Source: Pseudoroseomonas ludipueritiae (lineage in GTDB: Bacteria; Pseudomonadota; Alphaproteobacteria; Acetobacterales; Acetobacteraceae). From it: DNA of 43,068 nucleotides. The position numbers were made by a program, and so were the translations under genes. Below the pieces are notes generated by a model, which made no database searches, was not told the DNA's origin, and saw only the letters and a program-made list of their open reading frames with translations. Shown piece after piece: positions 27,255 through 34,286 of this stretch. Position 1 is the stretch's first letter, and each line of letters starts with the position of its first letter. Location: assembly GCF_014490445.1 (NCBI RefSeq), contig NZ_JACTUZ010000024.1:1-43068 (forward strand), in the 5' to 3' direction.

Positions 27255-28528
27255 CCGGCCACATCCGCCAGCCAGCGGGTGACCACGGCGCAGGCGGCGG
27301 AGAAATCCTCCATCCGCATCGCCTCATGCGGGTTGTGGCTGCCATTCTGGTTGCGCACGAAGAGCATGCCGGCCGGGATACCCGCCGCCGCGAAGGCCGC
27401 CGCGTCATGCCCGCCGCCGGAAGCCATCTCCGTGTGCCGCACGCCGATGGCTTCCGCCGCGCGCGCCAGCCCGGCCCGCACCCCGGCATCCATGGGAGAG
27501 GCGGTGGAGCCCGTCTCCGGACCCAGGTCGAACGTCACGCCGCGCCGCGCCTCGATCTCCGGCACCAGCACGGCGAGCCGCGCGAAGATGGCATCGACGC
27601 TGGCCGGGTTCACGCTGCGCACGTCCAGCATGAAGGTGGCCTCGCCCGCGATCTTGGTGAAGCCGGCTTCCTCGGTGGTGGCCATGGTGCAGAAGGTGCA
27701 GACCAGCTTGTGGCCATGCGCTTCCAGCAGCGCCCATTCCTCGTCCAGGCCCAGCGCCAGTTCCGCCAGGGCGATGGCGGCGTCACGGCGGTAGCGGCGC
27801 GGGGTGCCACCAGAATGGTTGTATTCGCCCAGCACCCGCCCCTGCCGCAGGCGGCGGGAACCGGGGATGCCGGTGACAACCGCCACAGGGATTTCCTCGG
27901 CGTCCAGCACCGGGCCCTGTTCGATATGCACTTCGAGGAAGGCGGCGGTGTTGTCCGGCGTCACCACCTTCTCGCCACGCACGGCGAAATCGGGGTCGAA
28001 GCCCTCTTCCCGCATGTGGTCGGCGAGGCTGCGGCCGGTGTCCTGCCGCTTCACCTCCAGCTCGGCGGCCTTCAGCATGCCCAGCGCGCCACGGCTGCCG
28101 GGATAGGAGGTGGGGAACCAGGCCCCCGCCTCTTCCGCCCGCGTCGCCATGACGGTGATGTCGCGGCTGGGGCGGAAGCCGGCGCGCTTCAGCCCGGCCA
28201 CGGCGGCCAGCCCCGCCAGCACGCCGGCGGCGCCGTCGAAATTGCCGCCTTCCTTCACCGAATCCAGGTGGCTGCCCAGCAGCACCTTCTTCGCCGCCCG
28301 GTCGGTGCCGGGCAGCGTCATGTAGAGGTTGCCGACCGGGTCGGCCTGCACGTCCAGCCCCAGCGCCTCGGCTTCCCGCCGCGCCAGGTCATGCGCCATC
28401 CGCTCCCCGGCGCCATAGGCGTCACGGGTGACGCCCAGGCCGTCGGTGCTGTTGGCACGCAGCTCATCGAACAACCGCGACGCCAGATCCATGTCCGGCG
28501 TCAGGTTGCTGCGGAGAGTCTCAGACAC
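27251..28528 (-). CDS. M20-family amidohydrolase (carbamoylase/allantoate hydrolase type)
   Basis: 425 residues from GTG at 28528. Di-zinc ligands are H87 and D98 (LLGSHLDSVKEGGNFDGAAG), E132/E133 (TRAEEAGAWFP), a His in FLEVHIEQGPVLD and a late His in SHNPHEAMRMEDF. The VHIEQGPVLD block is diagnostic of N-carbamoyl-L-amino-acid hydrolases, allantoate amidohydrolases and beta-ureidopropionases. They cleave a carbamoyl group in the cytoplasm. GTG at 28528 overlaps the SDR stop by 8 bases and gives the usual MSETLR-like start; an ATG six codons earlier also exists. SDR, this gene and the DUF188 gene overlap serially, so they form one operon. The substrate is unknown. Confidence 0.87.
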   Translation of the reverse strand: MSETLRSNLTPDMDLASRLFDELRANSTDGLGVTRDAYGAGERMAHDLARREAEALGLDVQADPVGNLYMTLPGTDRAAKKVLLGSHLDSVKEGGNFDGAAGVLAGLAAVAGLKRAGFRPSRDITVMATRAEEAGAWFPTSYPGSRGALGMLKAAELEVKRQDTGRSLADHMREEGFDPDFAVRGEKVVTPDNTAAFLEVHIEQGPVLDAEEIPVAVVTGIPGSRRLRQGRVLGEYNHSGGTPRRYRRDAAIALAELALGLDEEWALLEAHGHKLVCTFCTMATTEEAGFTKIAGEATFMLDVRSVNPASVDAIFARLAVLVPEIEARRGVTFDLGPETGSTASPMDAGVRAGLARAAEAIGVRHTEMASGGGHDAAAFAAAGIPAGMLFVRNQNGSHNPHEAMRMEDFSAACAVVTRWLADVAG

Positions 28529-29309
28529 AGCCAACAACCCCGCCATCGATCAGGTGGATGCGGCCGGTCGTATAGGCGGCGCGGTCGGAGGCCAGGAAGG
28601 CGCCCATGGGGCCGAACTCGGCGGGCTCGCCATAGCGGCCGGCCGGGATGGTCTTGCTGCGGGCCTCGATGATGTCCTCGGCCGTCTTGCCGGCCTTCTG
28701 CGCCGCGCCGGCCGCCAGCTCGATGCTGCGGTTGGTGCGGATGGCGCCGGGGGCCAGGATATTGCAGGTCACGCCCTCGCCCGCCACTTCGGCGGCCAGG
28801 GTCTTGTTCCAGCCCACGATGGCGGCGCGCAGGGTGTTGGACAGCGCCAGGTTCGGCAGCGGCTGCACCATGCCGGAGGAACCGATGGCGATGACGCGGC
28901 CCCACTTCTGCGCCCGCATGGCCGGCAGCACCCGCGTCGCAACTCGGATGGGGGAGAGCACGATGCGCTGGAACCAGGTGGTCAGGTCTTCCTGCTTGAT
29001 GTCGGCGGCCGTGCACTGCGGCGGGCCACCGTGGTTGAGCACCACAATGTCGATGCCGCCCAGCTCGGCCGCGGCCTTGTCCACCAGCGCGTCCATCTGC
29101 TCGCCATAGGCGACATCGGCGGGGATGCCGACAGCCTTGGAAGCACCCAGCGCCTTCAGCTCGGCCGCCACCTTGTCCAGGCTCGCCTGTTCGCGGCCCG
29201 AGACGGCAATGGCCACGCCCTCGGCGGCCAGCGCATCGGCCACCGAGCGGCCCAGGCCCTTCGAGCCACCCATCACCAGGGCGCGACGCCCCTTGAGACC
29301 AAGATCCAT
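28521..29309 (-). CDS. Short-chain dehydrogenase/reductase with atypical active site
   Basis: 262 residues. The Rossmann motif GGSKGLG (14-20) and the VVLNHGGPP block (89-97) are present. The catalytic Ser region AIGSSGMVQP is kept, but the YxxxK pair reads SNTLR: the Tyr position is S157 and the Lys position R161. The C-terminus NILAPGAIRTNRS and ending IHLIDGGVVG are normal. Such proteins form a known SDR subgroup, often annotated as oxidoreductase without proven activity. ATG at 29309 has GGGAG 8 bases upstream; the longer open frame beyond it is not coding. First gene of an overlapping operon with the M20 hydrolase and DUF188 gene. Confidence 0.84.
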   Translation of the reverse strand: MDLGLKGRRALVMGGSKGLGRSVADALAAEGVAIAVSGREQASLDKVAAELKALGASKAVGIPADVAYGEQMDALVDKAAAELGGIDIVVLNHGGPPQCTAADIKQEDLTTWFQRIVLSPIRVATRVLPAMRAQKWGRVIAIGSSGMVQPLPNLALSNTLRAAIVGWNKTLAAEVAGEGVTCNILAPGAIRTNRSIELAAGAAQKAGKTAEDIIEARSKTIPAGRYGEPAEFGPMGAFLASDRAAYTTGRIHLIDGGVVGCV

Positions 29310-29458
29310 CTGCTTTTCTCCCGCAAGCACAGCCGTGCGATTCCGCGCGGACGGTGAACGCAACGCGGGGTGAAGGCAAGCCCACCCCCCTTGGCGGCGG
29401 CGGCGCCCGCCCGCAAGCTGGCCACCGAACCGCGCCATGCCAGGGAGGCCGAACACCG

Positions 29459-30433
29459 ATGTCCAAGCCGCTGCTGCTGCTGACCCGCCATTTTCCCCCG
29501 GCGGTGGAAGCCCGCGCCGCCCGCGACTACGCCACCATCCCCAATGCCGCCGATACGCCGATGACGGGGCCTGAGATCGTTGCCGCCGCACGGCAGGCCG
29601 AGCCCGCCGGCATCCTCTGCGCCGCCGGGGATGCGCTGAATGCCGAGACCATCGCGGCATTGCCGGAGAGCGTGCGGATCATCGCCACCTTCAGCGCCGG
29701 CACGGACCATATCGACCTAGGGGCGGCGGCGGCGCGCGGCATCCCGGTGGCGAATACGCCGGACGTGCTGAGCGTCGCCACCGCCGAAATCGCCATGCTG
29801 CTGATCCTTTCCGCCGCCCGCCGCGGTGGCGAGGCCGAGCGGATGGTGCGGGCCCGCCAATGGACCGGCTGGGCGCCGACGCAGCTCATGGGCGTGACGC
29901 TGGAAGGCAAGGTGCTGGGCATCCTCGGCATGGGCCGCATCGGACAGGCCCTGGCGCGCATGGCGCGTGGCTTCGGCATGGAGATCCATTACCGCAACCG
30001 CCGCCCATTGCCGGAGGCTGAGGCGCAGGGTGCCACCTATCACGACAGCGACGAGAGCTTCCTCGGCGCCATCGACGTGCTGTCCATGCATATCCCCGGC
30101 GGCGCGGCCACGCGGCATTGGCTGGACGCGCGGCGCATCGCCCTGCTGCGCCCCGGCGCCATCGTGGTGAATACCGGGCGCGGCTCCACGGTGGATGACT
30201 CGGCGCTCTGCGCGGCGCTGGAAAGCGGGCATCTGCGCGCGGCCGGGCTCGATGTCTTCGACGGCGAGCCACGGATCTTCGAAGGCTACCACAGCGCCCC
30301 CAATGTCGTGCTGTTACCCCATCTGGGCAGTGCCACGGTGGAGACGCGCGATGCCATGGGCTTCCGTGCCCTGGACAATGTCGATGCCGTGCTGTTGCGC
30401 GGCGAGGCACCGCCTTATCCGGCCACAACATAG
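29459..30433 (+). CDS. D-2-hydroxyacid dehydrogenase (D-glycerate dehydrogenase-like)
   Basis: 324 residues. Catalytic R241 (VVNTGRGSTVDD), E270 (FDGEPR) and H288 (LLPHLGSAT) are intact, and the NAD(P) loop is LGMGRIGQALAR near 156-167. Overall style (LLLLTRHFPPAVEARAARDY, TFSAGTDHIDLGAAAARGIPVANTPDVLS) places it near glyoxylate/hydroxypyruvate reductases. ATG at 29459 has AGGGAGG about 10 bases upstream. It is divergent from the SDR operon by 149 bases and is followed by the AT-rich leader of the sulfonate-binding protein. Third enzyme of this family in the window; the paralogues differ enough to expect different substrates. Confidence 0.88.
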   Translation: MSKPLLLLTRHFPPAVEARAARDYATIPNAADTPMTGPEIVAAARQAEPAGILCAAGDALNAETIAALPESVRIIATFSAGTDHIDLGAAAARGIPVANTPDVLSVATAEIAMLLILSAARRGGEAERMVRARQWTGWAPTQLMGVTLEGKVLGILGMGRIGQALARMARGFGMEIHYRNRRPLPEAEAQGATYHDSDESFLGAIDVLSMHIPGGAATRHWLDARRIALLRPGAIVVNTGRGSTVDDSALCAALESGHLRAAGLDVFDGEPRIFEGYHSAPNVVLLPHLGSATVETRDAMGFRALDNVDAVLLRGEAPPYPATT

Positions 30434-30442
30434 TGGATTATC

Positions 30443-30471
30443 TTATTTCACTATAAATTACCGATTAAACT
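30443..30471 (+). promoter_or_regulatory. Candidate promoter in an AT-rich stretch
   Basis: TTATTT (30443-30448) and TAAACT (30466-30471) are 17 bases apart in the only strongly AT-rich stretch of the area (30433-30498). An ATAGTG/CACTAT inverted repeat (30430-30435 with 30449-30454) and a TTACCG direct repeat (30458, 30474) overlap it and could bind a regulator such as a CysB-type activator. Tentative. Confidence 0.35.
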
Positions 30472-30498
30472 ATTTACCGGCGTATCGGAATCGTTAAT

Positions 30499-30521
30499 CC
30501 TGTCACCGGCTTGGTGACAGG
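30499..30521 (+). promoter_or_regulatory. Leader hairpin overlapping the ribosome site of a short ORF
   Basis: Perfect 9-bp stem CCTGTCACC/GGTGACAGG (30499-30507 with 30513-30521) with a GGCTT loop. No T-run follows, which argues against a simple terminator of the upstream dehydrogenase gene. Its last bases are part of the AGGAAG ribosome site (30519-30524) of the short ORF starting at 30531. Confidence 0.6.
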
Positions 30522-30530
30522 AAGCGGCCC

Positions 30531-30599
30531 ATGTCCGATCCGATCCGCATTTTCATCCGGCCCTGGAAAACGGGACGCAGACGATGTCGGCGGCACTGA
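30531..30599 (+). CDS. Candidate leader peptide upstream of the sulfonate-binding protein
   Basis: A 22-codon frame begins MSDPIRIFIRPWKTG and ends RRRCRRH. AGGAAG lies 6-8 bases before ATG, better than at many real genes here. The tail uses AGA, CGA and TGT in a row, codons that should be rare at this GC content, including the single Cys codon. It stops 40 bases before the start of a sulfonate-type binding protein. The peptide has no known domain. I infer a regulatory leader that senses Cys or Arg charging, not a functional protein; conservation would decide. Confidence 0.45.
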   Translation: MSDPIRIFIRPWKTGRRRCRRH

Positions 30600-30632
30600 A
30601 CCGACCTCTCCTTCCGTTCTGCCGACAAGAGG
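30585..30632 (+). promoter_or_regulatory. Candidate attenuator: competing RNA pairings around the ribosome site
   Basis: TGTCGGC (30585-30591, at the leader Cys codon) can pair with GCCGACA (30621-30627). GTCGG in the same place can instead pair with CCGAC (30601-30605). CCTCT (30605-30609) is complementary to the ribosome site AGAGG (30628-30632) of the binding-protein gene. These pairings largely exclude one another, the layout expected of a translation-sensing switch. Confidence 0.4.
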
Positions 30633-30639
30633 CCTTGCC

Positions 30640-31593
30640 ATGACCGATATCGTGATCCGGCGCCGCGCCACGCTACTGGCCGCCGCCGGAATTCTCGCCG
30701 CCCCCGCCATCCTGCGCGCGCAATCCCTGCCCGTGCTGCGCGTGGGCAACCAGAAAGGCGGCATCCGCTCCCTGCTGGAGGCTTCCGGGCAGGCGCGCGA
30801 CCTGCCCTTCCGCATCGAGTGGAGCGAGTTCCCCGCCGCCGCACCCTTGCTGGAGGCCCTGAATGCCGGCGCTCTGGATGTGGGCAGCCAGGGCGACCTC
30901 GCCTTCCTCGGCGTCTATGCCAATGGGGCGCCGATCCGCGCCGTCGGCGCCACGCGGGCCGAGGCGCGCAGCCAGGCCATCCTGGTGCCCGGCGACAGCC
31001 CGATCCGCAGCCTGGCGGACCTGCGCGGCCGCAAGGTGGCCGCCAACCGCGGCGGCTGGGGCCAGTACCTCGTCCGCGCGGCGCTGAAGGATGCCGGCAT
31101 CGACCCCGCCGAGGTGACACAGGCGGCGCTTGGGCCGATGGATGCGGCGCTGGCCTTCCGCTCCGGCTCAGTCGATGCCTGGGCGATCTGGGAACCTTAT
31201 GTGGCCATTGAGGTGGAAAGCTTCGGCGCCCGCGTGCTGCGCGACGGCACAGGGCTAACGCCTACCGTCAGCCTGACCTCGGTGCATGTGGACACGCTGA
31301 AGGACAAGCGGCCGCTGTTGCAGGAATTCCTGGTGCGGCAGCAGCGCGGCTGGGACTGGGCGCGGGGGAATGTCCCCGCCTTCGCCCGCAGCACCTCGGC
31401 TCTCACCCGCATTCCGGAGCCGCTGCTGCGCCGCGCTTACGAGAACCAGGCCACCAAGGCTGTCCCGGTGGATGCGGCCCTGGTGGCGGAACTGCAGCAG
31501 GCCAGCGATCAGGCCGTGCAGTTCGGGGTGCTCTCCCGCGCCATCTCGGTGGCAGAAGCCTTCGATACCAGCTTCACCCTGGCCGCCCGCTAA
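30640..31593 (+). CDS. ABC-type sulfonate/taurine-like substrate-binding protein
   Basis: 317 residues. The signal sequence has basic RRR at 7-9, a hydrophobic core and probable cleavage near AILRA-QS, with a twin-arginine flavour. The mature protein starts LPVLRVGNQKGGIRSLLEASG and contains FPAAAPLLEALNAGALDVGSQGDLAFLGVYANGAPIRAVG, RGRKVAANRGGWGQYLVRAALKDAGI and SVDAWAIWEPYVAIE, the SsuA/TauA-type NMT1-like fold. It should bind alkanesulfonates or related ligands in the periplasm. ATG at 30640 has AGAGG 7 bases upstream. No permease or ATPase gene is adjacent, so its transporter must lie elsewhere. The 3' end overlaps the convergent TetR gene by 20 bases. Confidence 0.87.
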   Translation: MTDIVIRRRATLLAAAGILAAPAILRAQSLPVLRVGNQKGGIRSLLEASGQARDLPFRIEWSEFPAAAPLLEALNAGALDVGSQGDLAFLGVYANGAPIRAVGATRAEARSQAILVPGDSPIRSLADLRGRKVAANRGGWGQYLVRAALKDAGIDPAEVTQAALGPMDAALAFRSGSVDAWAIWEPYVAIEVESFGARVLRDGTGLTPTVSLTSVHVDTLKDKRPLLQEFLVRQQRGWDWARGNVPAFARSTSALTRIPEPLLRRAYENQATKAVPVDAALVAELQQASDQAVQFGVLSRAISVAEAFDTSFTLAAR

Positions 31594-32167
31594 CCGGCAC
31601 CCAGGCGTCGATCAGCTTTTCGGCATTGGCGGCGGCGGCACCGGCCGGCCCGCCATCGCCGAAGATCTGACCGGAAACAAAGACACCCTCCATCAACAGC
31701 AGCAGGCCGTCGCCCAGCGCCGCCGGGTCGGTGGCGCCCATGGCGGCCGCCATCTCGCGGAGCGTGGCGCGGAGCTGCCGCTTATGGGCTTCGCTGACCA
31801 GGCGGGCGGGATGACCGGCCTCGGGGTACTCGACGGCGGCATTGGTCAGGCCGCAGCCACGATAGCCATCCCGCATCGCGCGTTCCCCGACCCCGCGCAG
31901 GAAGGCCAGGATCTGGGCCCGCGGGTCGCCAGGATGGGCCGCCCGCGCCGCATCGAAGCGCCCCCAGAAGGCATCGCAGTAATCGCGCAGGTAGGTTGCC
32001 GCCAATTCGTCCTTGGAGGAAAAGGCGCGGTACAGGCTGGGCTTGGTGACGCCGGCGCGATGGACGATCTCGTCCACCCCCACCGCCCTGATGCCGGCCC
32101 GGTAGAAAAGCTCGGCCGCGGTCTGGCGGATGCGGGCGGCGGCGCTGGGCTTGGCGGTCGTGCTCAT
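31574..32167 (-). CDS. TetR-family transcriptional regulator
   Basis: 197 residues. The N-terminal HTH spans about 8-55: AARIRQTAAELFYRAGIRAVGVDEIVHRAGVTKPSLYRAFSSKDELAATYL, the standard TetR pattern. The C-terminal ligand domain contains GCGLTNAAVEYPEAGHPARLV and resembles YcdC/TetR_C types acting on small hydrophobic or organic compounds. The gene is divergent from the MFS carrier with 73 bases between starts. That gap holds two matching palindromes, so it almost certainly represses the carrier and itself. Confidence 0.9.
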   Translation of the reverse strand: MSTTAKPSAAARIRQTAAELFYRAGIRAVGVDEIVHRAGVTKPSLYRAFSSKDELAATYLRDYCDAFWGRFDAARAAHPGDPRAQILAFLRGVGERAMRDGYRGCGLTNAAVEYPEAGHPARLVSEAHKRQLRATLREMAAAMGATDPAALGDGLLLLMEGVFVSGQIFGDGGPAGAAAANAEKLIDAWVPVSGRPG

Positions 32168-32182
32168 GTGTGCGGATCGGCC

Positions 32183-32212
32183 TTGACGATGTTACCGATC
32201 GGTACGTACTCT
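32183..32212 (+). promoter_or_regulatory. Promoter of the MFS gene with embedded operator
   Basis: TTGACG (32183-32188) and TACTCT (32207-32212), 18 bases apart, resemble sigma-70 -35 and -10 boxes. The perfect palindrome TACCGATCGGTA (32193-32204) sits inside the spacer, so a bound TetR dimer would block RNA polymerase. Confidence 0.6.
32193..32204. promoter_or_regulatory. TetR operator 1
   Basis: Perfect 12-bp palindrome TACCGATCGGTA in the gap between the divergent tetR and MFS starts. A second, 9/12-matching copy lies 34 bp away centre to centre (32227-32238). Confidence 0.65.
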
Positions 32213-32226
32213 GCGATTCAGCAACG

Positions 32227-32238
32227 TACCGGTTAGTA
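32227..32238. promoter_or_regulatory. TetR operator 2
   Basis: TACCGGTTAGTA matches operator 1 at 9 of 12 positions and lies two bases before the MFS start codon. In longer form GTACCGGTTAGTAAC (32226-32240) it replaces the place where a ribosome site would be. Confidence 0.55.
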
Positions 32239-32240
32239 AC

Positions 32241-33512
32241 ATGCATATAGTCCAGCGTAGGCCTTTTGGCCAGAAATACGCCTTCGTGGTCGTGGGCGTG
32301 ATCTTCCTGGCACTGCTCGCGGCCGCCGGCCTGCGCGCCACGCCGGGCGTGCTGATCCTGCCGCTGGAGGAAGCCTTCGGCTGGGGCCGCGCCACCACCG
32401 CGCTCTCCGCCGGCATCGGCATCTTCCTCTACGGCATGGTGGGGCCTTTCGCGGCGGCGCTGATGACCACCTTCGGGCTGCGCCGCACGCTGCTCTGCGC
32501 CCTGGCGCTGATGGCGGCCTCCACCGCCGCCAGCAGCTTCATGACCCAGCCCTGGCACCTGATCCTGAGCTGGGGCGTGTTTTCCGGCATCGGCAGCGGC
32601 GCGGTAGCCATTGTGCTGGGCGCCACCATCACCAACCGCTGGTTCTCCACACATCGCGGCCTGATCATGGGCGTGCTGACCGCCAGCACCGCCACGGGCA
32701 GCCTGATCTTCCTGCCCATCCTGGCCTCCCTGGCCGAGGCCGGTGGCTGGCGCCCGGTGGTGCTGACCGTGTCGGCCGTGGTGGCCGCCGTGATCCCGCT
32801 GGTCTGGTGGCTGGTGCCGGAGAAGCCGGCCTCGGTGGGGCTGGTGCCCTATGGCGCCCCTCCGGGCTTCGTGCCGCCGCCGCCGCCCACCGGGCTGCTC
32901 TCGATCACCTTCGGCAGCCTAAAGCGCGCCGCGCGCACCCGCGCCTTCTGGTACCTCTTCGCCACCTTCTGGGTCTGCGGCTTCACCACCAACGGGCTGG
33001 TGGGCACGCATCTCATCGCGCTCTGCGGCGACATGGGCATCCCGGAGGTGCGGGCGGCCGGGCTGCTGGCGCTGATGGGCATCTTCGACCTCGTCGGCAC
33101 CACCCTCTCCGGCTGGCTGACCGACCGCTACGACCCGCGCAAGCTGCTGTTCCTGTATTACGGGCTGCGCGGCCTGTCCCTCATCTACCTGCCTTACTCC
33201 GATTTCTCGCTCTACAGCCTTTCCATCTTCGCGGTCTTCTACGGGCTGGACTGGATCGCCACCGTGCCGCCGACGCTGCGGCTGGCCACCGATGCCTTCG
33301 GGGAACGCGATGCCCCCATCGTCTTCGGCTGGATCGCCGCTGGCCACCAGATCGGCGCCGCCAGCGCCGCCTTCCTGGGCGGGCTGCTGCGCGACACCCA
33401 GGGCGACTACCTGACCATGTTCGTGCTGGCGGGCGTGACGGGACTCGTGGCGGCCGGCATCTCCCTGGCCATCCGGCGGGAGCCGGTGGCGGCCGTGCCG
33501 GTCAGCGCATAG
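32241..33512 (+). CDS. MFS transporter (oxalate/formate or monocarboxylate antiporter-like)
   Basis: 423 residues with 12 predicted helices. It begins FGQKYAFVVVGVIFLALLAAAGLRATPGVLILPLEEAFGW and has GSGAVAIVLGATITNRWFSTHRGLIMGVLTASTATG, a pattern common in the OFA/MCT branch of MFS. The central loop is proline-rich (YGAPPGFVPPPPPTG). The C-terminal half has GIFDLVGTTLSGWLTDRYDPRKLL, a motif-A copy. The likely cargo is a small organic anion, in keeping with a regulated uptake or efflux carrier. No ribosome site precedes ATG; operator 2 occupies that place. Regulation by the divergent TetR protein is strongly suggested. Confidence 0.87.
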   Translation: MHIVQRRPFGQKYAFVVVGVIFLALLAAAGLRATPGVLILPLEEAFGWGRATTALSAGIGIFLYGMVGPFAAALMTTFGLRRTLLCALALMAASTAASSFMTQPWHLILSWGVFSGIGSGAVAIVLGATITNRWFSTHRGLIMGVLTASTATGSLIFLPILASLAEAGGWRPVVLTVSAVVAAVIPLVWWLVPEKPASVGLVPYGAPPGFVPPPPPTGLLSITFGSLKRAARTRAFWYLFATFWVCGFTTNGLVGTHLIALCGDMGIPEVRAAGLLALMGIFDLVGTTLSGWLTDRYDPRKLLFLYYGLRGLSLIYLPYSDFSLYSLSIFAVFYGLDWIATVPPTLRLATDAFGERDAPIVFGWIAAGHQIGAASAAFLGGLLRDTQGDYLTMFVLAGVTGLVAAGISLAIRREPVAAVPVSA

Positions 33513-33593
33513 ACGGCGTGGCGGCGGGCGGCTGGACAGGCCCCGCCGCCCTGCCCACCATGGCCCTCGCTCCCCGCTGAAAGATAGCCCGCC

Positions 33594-34223
33594 ATGATGT
33601 TCGACTTCGCCACCACCTCGCCCAACAACCGCTACAAGCTGCTGACGGCGACAGTGGTGCCGCGCCCCATCGCCTGGGTGGTGACGCAGGACGCGCAGGG
33701 CGGCATCAACATGGCGCCCTTCTCCTTCTTCAACGCCTTTTCCAGCAATCCGCCGGTGCTGGGCGTCTCCATCGGCGGGCCGCATACGGATAAGGACACC
33801 CTGGCCAATATCAGGGCCACCGGGCAGTTCGTGGTCTGCCTGGTGCCGGAATCGGCGGTGCATGCCATGAACATCACCGCCATCGACCTGCCGCCCGAGG
33901 TGGATGAGATGGCGGAAGCCAAGCTCACCCCGGTGCCGAGCAGCCTGGTCAAGCCGCCCCGCGTCGCCGAAAGCCCCGTGGCCTTTGAATGCGAGACGCA
34001 TCAACTGGTGCCGCTCGGCGGCAATACCCTGGTGCTGGGCACCATCCTGGCCGCGCATGTGCAGGACGACTGCGTGCTGGACGCGGCGAAATGCTACGTG
34101 GACACGCCGAGGCTCGGGCTGATCGGCCGCATGCATGGCGGCGGCGGCTATGCCCGCACCACCGACATCATCAACGTGCCGCGCATTCCGCTGGCGGATT
34201 GGCAGGCGCGCGACAAGGGCTGA
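33594..34223 (+). CDS. Flavin reductase-like FMN-binding split-barrel protein
   Basis: 209 residues: NNRYKLLTATVVPRPIAWVVTQDAQGGINMAPFSFFNAFSSNPPVLGVSIG is the FMN-binding start of this family, followed by KDTLANIRATGQFVVCLV and the SPVAFECETHQLVPLGGNTLVLGTILAAHV dimer region. Such proteins reduce flavins or act as flavoenzymes on unknown substrates. It lies 81 bases after the MFS carrier on the same strand and may be co-regulated with it. The start MMFDF has only a weak ribosome site (AAAGA). Confidence 0.85.
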   Translation: MMFDFATTSPNNRYKLLTATVVPRPIAWVVTQDAQGGINMAPFSFFNAFSSNPPVLGVSIGGPHTDKDTLANIRATGQFVVCLVPESAVHAMNITAIDLPPEVDEMAEAKLTPVPSSLVKPPRVAESPVAFECETHQLVPLGGNTLVLGTILAAHVQDDCVLDAAKCYVDTPRLGLIGRMHGGGGYARTTDIINVPRIPLADWQARDKG

Positions 34224-34230
34224 AAACGCC

Positions 34231-34265
34231 GATGGCGGCAGGCGCTTTCCGCACCCGCCGCCATC
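34231..34265. terminator. Inverted repeat between converging genes
   Basis: GATGGCGGC (34231-34239) and GCCGCCATC (34257-34265) form a perfect 9-bp stem around a 17-base loop in the 63-base gap between the flavin reductase and GT4 stops. A shared terminator without T-run is likely. Confidence 0.5.
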
Positions 34266-34286
34266 GCATCGTGGAAGGCTTTGGCC

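Noticed and set aside
30434-30639. SAM-II or other known riboswitch before the sulfonate-binding protein
   Set aside because: I could not match a known riboswitch core; the stems and the short ORF fit a leader-peptide attenuator better.
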